Part shown: one piece after another, positions 58,698 through 64,000 of the stretch
How the letters are laid out: each line of letters opens with the position of its first letter
Position numbering within the stretch: position 1 is the stretch's first letter
Assembly (NCBI RefSeq): GCF_002549775.1
Contig: NZ_NMTR01000021.1
Span: forward strand, 806,001 to 870,000
Source: Faecalibacterium langellae
GTDB taxonomy: Bacteria > Bacillota > Clostridia > Oscillospirales > Ruminococcaceae
DNA length: 64,000 bases
Direction of reading: 5' to 3'
Position numbers and translations under genes: made by a program
The notes under the pieces: generated by a model
What the model saw: only the letters and a program-made list of their open reading frames with translations
What the model was told of the DNA's origin: nothing
Database searches by the model: none

Positions 58698-59705
58698 ATG
58701 AAACAATATACCGCAACCGCCAACGACGACGGTGTCCGCCTCTCACGCTTTGTGCAGAGCGTGACCCGCGACTTTCCCACCAGCCTGCTGTACAAAAGCT
58801 TCCGCAATAAGCGGGTGAAGGTAAACGGCAAAAAAGCTGCGCCGGAGTACCGCCTGCAGACAGGCGACCTTATTGAGCTGTACATCAACGACGAGTTCTT
58901 CCCGCCCGAGGGCGCAAAGCCCGCCGTGCCGAAAGCCGCCCCGAAGAAAAAGCAGAATCAGCCCAAGGTCACCGTCATTTATGAGGATGAAAACATCGCT
59001 GTGCTGTATAAACCCACCCACCTTTTGTGCCACAGCGACCGCACCGGTGACGCGAACCTTGTGGATGCCTTCACCCAGTATCTGGCCGAAAAGGGCGAGT
59101 ATGACCCCCACGGCGAGAACCGCTTCAAGCCTGGCGTCTGCAACCGGCTGGACCGCGGCACCGAAGGTCTTGTCATTGCCGCCAAGAGCTACGCCGCCCT
59201 GCGGGACATGAACGAGATCATCCGCACCGACCTGCTCAAGAAGGAATACTACACCATCACGGTGGGCATTCCGCAGAGCGGGCGGTTCACCGCGTGGTGG
59301 GAGCACGACGAGAAAAACAACAAGGTGAGCATCCACGCCCACCAGTCGCAGGACGAGCGCCGCAAACAGATCATCACCGATGTGGACGTGCTGCGCACCG
59401 CCGGGCCCTTTGCGCTGTGCAAGATCGGGCTCATCACCGGCCGCACCCATCAAATTCGTGCCCATCTGGCCTACCTGGGCCGTCCGGTGCTGGGCGACAT
59501 CAAGTACGGCAACCGCAAGATGAACGAGCGCACCGGTACCAAAACGCAGGCCCTGTGCGCCGTGCGCATCAGCTTCCTCGATATCCCGGAGGAAAACACC
59601 CTGCATTACCTCTCCGGCAAAGTCATCAAGCTGAAGGACCCGCAGATCGTGAAGCAGTTTGATGCGCTGGACAAAAACAAGACTGAACCTGCCAAAGGAG
59701 AATAA
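58698..59705 (+). CDS. RluA family pseudouridine synthase
   Basis: 335 residues. Isomerises uridine to pseudouridine in rRNA or tRNA. An N-terminal S4 RNA-binding domain (about 12-65) is followed by the catalytic domain with CNRLDRGTEGLVI (catalytic Asp at about residue 149) and LITGRTHQIRAHLAYLGRPVLGD. An unusual Ala/Pro/Lys-rich linker (EGAKPAVPKAAPKKKQNQPK) joins the domains. GAGGAAC lies before the ATG. The target base is not decided by sequence. A PAS protein and a CAT-like gene follow. Confidence 0.92.
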   Translation: MKQYTATANDDGVRLSRFVQSVTRDFPTSLLYKSFRNKRVKVNGKKAAPEYRLQTGDLIELYINDEFFPPEGAKPAVPKAAPKKKQNQPKVTVIYEDENIAVLYKPTHLLCHSDRTGDANLVDAFTQYLAEKGEYDPHGENRFKPGVCNRLDRGTEGLVIAAKSYAALRDMNEIIRTDLLKKEYYTITVGIPQSGRFTAWWEHDEKNNKVSIHAHQSQDERRKQIITDVDVLRTAGPFALCKIGLITGRTHQIRAHLAYLGRPVLGDIKYGNRKMNERTGTKTQALCAVRISFLDIPEENTLHYLSGKVIKLKDPQIVKQFDALDKNKTEPAKGE

Positions 59706-59709
59706 TACC

Positions 59710-60084
59710 ATGGAACTGAACGCCTACTTCAAAAGCATCATCGAGCAGGACCGTGAGCATGTGGTCATCTGCGACCTGAACCACACCATCCTTTATATGA
59801 ACCCCTCGGCCATCCGGGACTACGCCAAATACGGCGGCGCTTCCCTGCTGGGCCGCAGCCTGATGAACTGCCACAACCCGCAGTCTGTGGCCGCCATCCA
59901 GAAGGTGGTGGACTGGTTTGCCGCCGACAAGAGCCACAACCTCATCTTTACCCACTACGATGAAAAGCATGACCGGGACGTCTACATGGTGGCTCTGCGG
60001 GACGACGACGGTACCCTCATCGGCTACTACGAGAAGCACGAGTCCCGCACGCGGGAGACCATGAAGCGGTACGATATGGAGTAA
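59710..60084 (+). CDS. Single-domain PAS protein
   Basis: 124 residues, almost entirely one PAS fold: VVICDLNHTILYMNPSAIRDYAKYGGASLLGRSLMNCHNPQS (about 18-60), then VYMVALRDDDGTLIGYYEKHE. There is no output domain, so it may bind a small ligand or heme and act on a partner. AAAGGAGAAT precedes the ATG at 59710 by 6-7 nt. It is four bases after the pseudouridine synthase gene and six bases before the CAT-like gene. Confidence 0.8.
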   Translation: MELNAYFKSIIEQDREHVVICDLNHTILYMNPSAIRDYAKYGGASLLGRSLMNCHNPQSVAAIQKVVDWFAADKSHNLIFTHYDEKHDRDVYMVALRDDDGTLIGYYEKHESRTRETMKRYDME

Positions 60085-60090
60085 GATTTC

Positions 60091-60711
60091 ATGCAGAAGA
60101 TCGACCTTTCCACCTGGCCCCGGGCAGAGCTGTTCCGGTTCTTTTCCGGGGTGTCGCAGCCGTTTTACAGCGTCACCTTCCGGGTGGACGTGACGAACCT
60201 CCACGCCTACGCGAAGGCCCACGGCATCTCCTTCTATTATGCCCTCGGATATCTGGTGACCGACGCCGTGAATGCCGTGGAGAACTTCCGCTATACCATC
60301 CGGGCGGGTGAAGTGTGGCTGCTGGATGAACGCATCCCCAGCCTGACCGACCGGAAACTCAGCAGCGAGCAGTTCCACATCGTCACCCTGCCGAAGACCG
60401 GCACGCTGGACGAATTCTGCCGGGCGGCCAAAGCCAAAAGTGACGCGCAGAAAACCTTTCTGGACCAGAGCGGTGAGCCGGATGACCTCATCTACATTTC
60501 CTGCACCCCGTGGTTCGACCTGACCGGCTGCACCAACGAGCGGGATTTTGATAAGGACGACAACATCCCCCGCATCACCTGGGGCAAATATGTCCCGGAA
60601 AATGGCCGCGAAACACTGGGCATGAGCCTTGAGGTGAACCACCGGTTCATTGATGGGTACCACCTGGGGCTGTTTTACAAACATCTGCAAGCGAATATTG
60701 ATGCATTATAA
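60091..60711 (+). CDS. Chloramphenicol acetyltransferase-like protein
   Basis: 206 residues. CAT fold trimer-forming acetyltransferase with the active-site His in VNHRFIDGYHLG (HxxxDG) near the C-terminus and the N-terminal STWPRAELFRFFSG typical of type A CAT relatives. Many chromosomal members of this family do not confer resistance, and the cysteine/serine environment here differs from classical CAT, so the substrate is uncertain. GGAG lies before the ATG. It is the last gene of the RluA-PAS-CAT operon. Confidence 0.85.
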   Translation: MQKIDLSTWPRAELFRFFSGVSQPFYSVTFRVDVTNLHAYAKAHGISFYYALGYLVTDAVNAVENFRYTIRAGEVWLLDERIPSLTDRKLSSEQFHIVTLPKTGTLDEFCRAAKAKSDAQKTFLDQSGEPDDLIYISCTPWFDLTGCTNERDFDKDDNIPRITWGKYVPENGRETLGMSLEVNHRFIDGYHLGLFYKHLQANIDAL

Positions 60712-60713
60712 AC

Positions 60714-60749
60714 AAAAAATCTGCCGCACATTGTACGGCAGATTTTTTT
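60714..60749. terminator. Bidirectional terminator
   Basis: AAAAAATCTGCCG pairs with CGGCAGATTTTTTT. Confidence 0.95.
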
Positions 60750-60757
60750 GTTATGTG

Positions 60758-61156
60758 TTACTTTTTATCCTGTTCCTGCGCTTCCTGGGATCCCTGATTT
60801 TTGCGCAGCTCTTTGATGCGCTTTTTCTCGCTCTGGACGTGGGGCCAGGGCCAGGTGAAGCCCTCGTTGGCTTTGCACCAGCGGGTGAGCGGGTAGAACG
60901 CAAAGGCCAGGCCGAAGATGTAGAGCAGCGCATACAACAGGGCATCCAGCGTGACAAGGGCATCCAGCGCGCCGATCACCGCTACCACGCAGCCCGCCTT
61001 TAGAAAGAACAGGCCATTCTGGCGGCAGTATTCCTCAAAGTGTTCGGCCTTGACGGCACGGCGGCCCTGATCGCCCCAGACACGGGGATTTTTCATGACC
61101 GAGTAGCCGTAAAAGACCATCATCAGGCCAAGGGTGAGCTGAAAGCCAAAAAACAT
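60758..61156 (-). CDS. Small membrane protein of unknown function
   Basis: 132 residues, three membrane helices (about 3-18, 50-67 and 68-88), a cytoplasmic loop after NPRVWGDQGRRAVKAEHFEEYC and a basic C-terminal tail. Related proteins occur as unannotated small membrane proteins in Clostridia; I cannot give a function. GAGG lies about 8 nt before the ATG. It follows lysA by 24 nt on the same strand and is probably co-transcribed. Confidence 0.65.
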   Translation of the reverse strand: MFFGFQLTLGLMMVFYGYSVMKNPRVWGDQGRRAVKAEHFEEYCRQNGLFFLKAGCVVAVIGALDALVTLDALLYALLYIFGLAFAFYPLTRWCKANEGFTWPWPHVQSEKKRIKELRKNQGSQEAQEQDKK

Positions 61157-61180
61157 CGGTGGTACCTCGTGTGTTGTCGG

Positions 61181-62467
61181 TTAATCCTCAAAGAACGGCT
61201 TCATGAAAGGCAGGAAGTCCAGCGTTGCAAAATAGTCACGCGGGGTCTCGGCACGGCGGATCAGGCGATGGCTGCCGTCCTCGCACAGCAGCACTTCGGC
61301 GCTGCGCAGCTTGCCGTTGTAGTTGTAGCCCATGGCAGAACCGTGTGCACCGGTGTCGTGGATATAGACGATATCGCCGATGTCGATCTTCGGCAGCATG
61401 CGGTCGATGGCAAACTTGTCGTTGTTCTCGCACAGACCGCCCACCACATCGTACATGTGGTCGCAGGGGGCATTCTCCTTGCCCAGCACGGTGATGTGAT
61501 GGTAAGCGCCGTACATAGCCGGGCGCATCAGGTTGGCCGCGCAGGCGTCCAGACCGATGTACTCCTTATAAATGTGCTTCTCGTGGATGGCAGTGGCCAC
61601 CAGTGCGCCGTAGGGGCCGGTGGTGAAGCGGCCCATCTCGGTGAAGATGGCCACATCGCCCATGCCTGCGGGGACGAGGATCTCCTCAAATTTCTTGCGC
61701 ACACCCTCACCGATGGCCATGATGTCGTTCTCGGTCTGCTCGGGGCGGTACGGGATGCCCACGCCGCCAGACAGGTTGATGTAGCCGATGTGCACACCGG
61801 TGGCCTTCTGCACACGGACAGCCATCTGGAACAGGATACCGGCCAGCTCGGGATAGTATTCGTCGGAGATGGTGTTGGAAGCCAGGAAGGCATGGATACC
61901 AAAGTTCTTGGCGCCCTTGGCCGCCAGCTTCTTATAGCTCTCGATCATCTGCTCCTCGGTCATGCCGTACTTGGCATCACCGGGCTTGTCCATGACCTGG
62001 AAGCCCTCCTCGCTCTCGCCCAGGCTGAAGGTGCCGCCCGGGTTATAGCGGCAGAAGATATTCTCGGGCACACCGGCCACACGCTCCAGGAATTCCACCA
62101 TGGTGGCGTCATCCAAGTTGATGTAAGCGCCCAGCTCATAGGCCTTCTTCATATCCTCCACAGGGGTCTGGTTGGAGGAGAACATGATGTCGCTGCCGGT
62201 GAAGCCGCAGGCCTCGCTGAGCATGAGCTCGGTCAGGGACGAGCAATCCACGCCGCAGCCTTCTTCCTTGAGGATCTGCAGGATGACGGGGTTCGGCAGA
62301 GCCTTGACGGCAAAATACTCCTTGAAACCCTTGTTCCAGCTGAACGCCTTGTTGATGCGGCGAGCATTCTCGCGGATGCCTTTTTCGTCGTAAACATGGA
62401 AGGGCGTGGGCACATCCTCAATGATCGCCTGCGCCATTTCCTCGGTCAGAAACGGTTTCTTTTCCAT
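61181..62467 (-). CDS. lysA: Diaminopimelate decarboxylase
   Basis: 428 residues. PLP enzyme converting meso-diaminopimelate to L-lysine. The N-terminal barrel has the PLP lysine in EYFAVKALPNP (about residue 53), and downstream GIHAFLASN, NLSGGVGIPY and EMGRFTTGPYG; the active-site cysteine is in the GGLCENNDKFA segment. GAGGG lies about 9 nt before the ATG. It is in an operon with the dehydratase gene before it (44 nt) and a small membrane protein after it. No other lysine genes are in the window. Confidence 0.93.
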   Translation of the reverse strand: MEKKPFLTEEMAQAIIEDVPTPFHVYDEKGIRENARRINKAFSWNKGFKEYFAVKALPNPVILQILKEEGCGVDCSSLTELMLSEACGFTGSDIMFSSNQTPVEDMKKAYELGAYINLDDATMVEFLERVAGVPENIFCRYNPGGTFSLGESEEGFQVMDKPGDAKYGMTEEQMIESYKKLAAKGAKNFGIHAFLASNTISDEYYPELAGILFQMAVRVQKATGVHIGYINLSGGVGIPYRPEQTENDIMAIGEGVRKKFEEILVPAGMGDVAIFTEMGRFTTGPYGALVATAIHEKHIYKEYIGLDACAANLMRPAMYGAYHHITVLGKENAPCDHMYDVVGGLCENNDKFAIDRMLPKIDIGDIVYIHDTGAHGSAMGYNYNGKLRSAEVLLCEDGSHRLIRRAETPRDYFATLDFLPFMKPFFED

Positions 62468-62511
62468 AGTTACATCCCTCTCATTTTATATGCACGCGGC
62501 CCATTACCGCA

Positions 62512-64000
62512 TTACAGCTTCAGATTCTGTCGTGTCGGCGTGAAGGTGGGGATCATCTTCGCCAGCTGCTGCACCACGCCTTCATCGTTGTGGGCAGCGG
62601 CGGCTTCCAGCGCCTGCAGCTGCTCGTAGAACTCGGCCAGGTCGATGGTGCGCGGACTTGCCACGAAGATCTTGTTGTGCTGGGTGCGGCGCATCTTGTC
62701 CTGCTCCTCATCCATCATCAGTTCTTCGTAGAGCTTCTCGCCCGGGCGCAGGCCCACGATCTTGATCTCCATGTTCACGTCCGGCTCATAGCCGTAAAAG
62801 CGGATGAGCTGCTTGGCCAGGTCCATGATCTTGACCGGCTCGCCCATGTCCAGCACATAGATGTTGCCGCTTTCGGCCAGGGCACCCGCCTGCAGCACCA
62901 GCTGGGCTGCCTCCGGGATGGTCATGAAGTAGCGCTCGATATTGGGGTCGGTCAGGGTGACGGGGCCGCCCTTTTTGATCTGGGCCTCAAACAGCGGGAT
63001 AACGCTGCCATGGCTGCCCAGCACATTGCCGAAGCGCACGGCCACGCACTTCATGTCGGTGTTGCCCGCAAAGGTCTGGATGAGCATCTCGCAGATGCGC
63101 TTGGTGCAGCCCATGACGCTGGTTGGGTTGACAGCCTTATCCGTGGACAGCTGTACCAGCCGCTCCACGCCGTGCTCGCTGGCGCTCACCAGCAGGTTCT
63201 TGGTGCCCAGCACGTTGTTCTTCACGGCCTCGGCCGGGCTGACTTCCATCAGCGGCACATGCTTGTGGGCCGCCGCATGGAACACCACCGTGGGATGGTA
63301 GGTCTCAAAAACTTCGTCCAGACGCTTTTTGTCACGGATGGAACCGATGAGCACCGTCACCGGGATATCCCGGCCGTACTTCTGCTGCAGCTCCATGAGC
63401 AGCTCATAGGCGCAGTTCTCATAGATATCAAAAATGAGCAGCTTGCCGGGGTGGAAGCGCATCACCTGGCGGCACAGCTCACTGCCGATGGAACCGCCGC
63501 CGCCGGTCACCAGCACCGTCTTGCCGGTGAGGTAGCCGGAGATCTTGTCGGTATCCAGCGTCACCTCGTCGCGAGAGAGGAAGTCTGCCGGGTTCAGTTC
63601 CCGGAAGGCTCCCTGCTGCGGTGCACCGGTGCCCACCAGCTGCGGGTCGCTGAGCACCTGCACCGCACAGTGGGTGCTGACGCACAGGTCGATGACATGG
63701 TTCAGGCGGCTGCCCTTCAGGGTGGGGATGGCAATGATGATGCTGTGGATGCCGTAGCGCTTACACAGCTCCGGGATCTCCTCCAGCGTGCCCTTGACCG
63801 GCACGCCGTGAATGGTCTGGTTCCGCTTGGCGGGGTCATCGTCCACCGCCACCACCGCGTGGCCGTATTCCTTGTTGGATTTGCACACATTGATGGCCCA
63901 GGCACCGGCCTCGCCTGCACCCACGATCATCACGGGGCGGTTGGGGTCCTTGGCCGGGACCCTGCGCAGGCGTTCGCCCAGCGGGTGGTTCAAAAACAAC
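62512..64000 (-). CDS. Nucleotide-sugar 4,6-dehydratase/epimerase (CapD/FlaA1/PglF type), 5' end beyond the window
   Basis: About 496 codons are visible; the N-terminal membrane helices lie off the right edge. A first Rossmann-like domain (VMIVGAGEAGAWAINVC) is followed by the SDR catalytic domain with TGGGGSIGSEL (NAD), AAHKHVPLME and STDKAVNPTSVMGCTKR, in which the usual YxxxK is replaced by the family's M-G-x-T-K. It makes 4-keto-6-deoxy UDP-sugars for glycans, feeding sugar-phosphate transferases such as the one at 414-1022. Product not determinable. Confidence 0.92.
   Translation of the reverse strand, partial: LFLNHPLGERLRRVPAKDPNRPVMIVGAGEAGAWAINVCKSNKEYGHAVVAVDDDPAKRNQTIHGVPVKGTLEEIPELCKRYGIHSIIIAIPTLKGSRLNHVIDLCVSTHCAVQVLSDPQLVGTGAPQQGAFRELNPADFLSRDEVTLDTDKISGYLTGKTVLVTGGGGSIGSELCRQVMRFHPGKLLIFDIYENCAYELLMELQQKYGRDIPVTVLIGSIRDKKRLDEVFETYHPTVVFHAAAHKHVPLMEVSPAEAVKNNVLGTKNLLVSASEHGVERLVQLSTDKAVNPTSVMGCTKRICEMLIQTFAGNTDMKCVAVRFGNVLGSHGSVIPLFEAQIKKGGPVTLTDPNIERYFMTIPEAAQLVLQAGALAESGNIYVLDMGEPVKIMDLAKQLIRFYGYEPDVNMEIKIVGLRPGEKLYEELMMDEEQDKMRRTQHNKIFVASPRTIDLAEFYEQLQALEAAAAHNDEGVVQQLAKMIPTFTPTRQNLKL

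Noticed and set aside
60091-60711. Calling the CAT-like gene a chloramphenicol resistance determinant
   Set aside because: The HxxxDG motif shows the fold only. The gene lies in a core operon with a pseudouridine synthase and a PAS protein, and resistance cannot be inferred.

Overview
The window is a G+C-rich chromosomal segment of an anaerobic Bacillota (class Clostridia). The gene order of the central housekeeping block, the protein families and the extended -10 promoters fit an Oscillospiraceae/Ruminococcaceae member. A Faecalibacterium-like gut commensal is my best guess from general knowledge; nothing in the window proves the genus. There is no rRNA operon, CRISPR array or intact prophage. 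I see one tRNA gene, tRNA-Pro(GGG).

Layout. 1-5.5 kb: start of an Asp/Asn-type tRNA synthetase, a sugar-phosphate transferase, a GH31 glucosidase, a MATE exporter with a palindromic operator, a 128-bp MITE-like repeat and a GNAT. 5.6-7.9 kb: a structured leader, a GntR/UTRA regulator and pyrBI. 8-14 kb: a secreted glycine-rich beta-helix protein whose signal-peptide region contains an 11-G tract, a possible non-coding RNA, a GHKL kinase/LytTR regulator pair and an NSS-family transporter. 14.4-26.7 kb: one long leftward housekeeping operon, yicC(yloC)-remA-gmk-priA-def-fmt-rsmB-rlmN-prpC-prkC-rsgA-thiN-spoVM. It keeps the Bacillus order but lacks rpoZ, coaBC and rpe. The last gene, the 26-codon spoVM, is easily missed.

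26.8-41 kb: a stand-alone transposase-type HTH protein, a three-gene biotin-dependent transcarboxylase-like operon, a membrane-anchored glycerophosphodiesterase, mraY, a second MATE exporter, an FMN-riboswitch-controlled riboflavin ECF S-component, MscS, an AGCS amino-acid symporter behind an attenuator-like leader, a ZIP transporter and a very small repetitive lipoprotein. 41-45.5 kb: LOG phosphoribohydrolase, MerR regulator, paired half-size chromate transporters, an aspartate-dehydrogenase-like protein and a 2-hydroxyacid dehydrogenase.

45.5-52.6 kb is the accessory region, richer in A+T. It holds an acyltransferase, an XRE-AbrB fusion, a LytTR/DUF3021 pair with a matching direct-repeat operator, a Tn916-type Cys-rich KTR protein, GNAT-YoaP, hydrolases and small unknown proteins. 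It then decays into a truncated sirtuin, a frameshifted hydrolase and repeat arrays, and ends at tRNA-Pro, a classic integration site. 52.8-64 kb returns to core genes: uvrBA, radC, an RluA-type pseudouridine synthase, a PAS protein, a CAT-like acetyltransferase, lysA and a CapD/FlaA1-type nucleotide-sugar dehydratase cut by the window edge.

Most interesting to follow: the poly-G phase-variation candidate, the LytTR/DUF3021 operator, SpoVM in this setting, the transcarboxylase-like operon, two structured leaders (pyrBI and AGCS), the TIR-bearing small repeats, and the degenerate tRNA-Pro junction.
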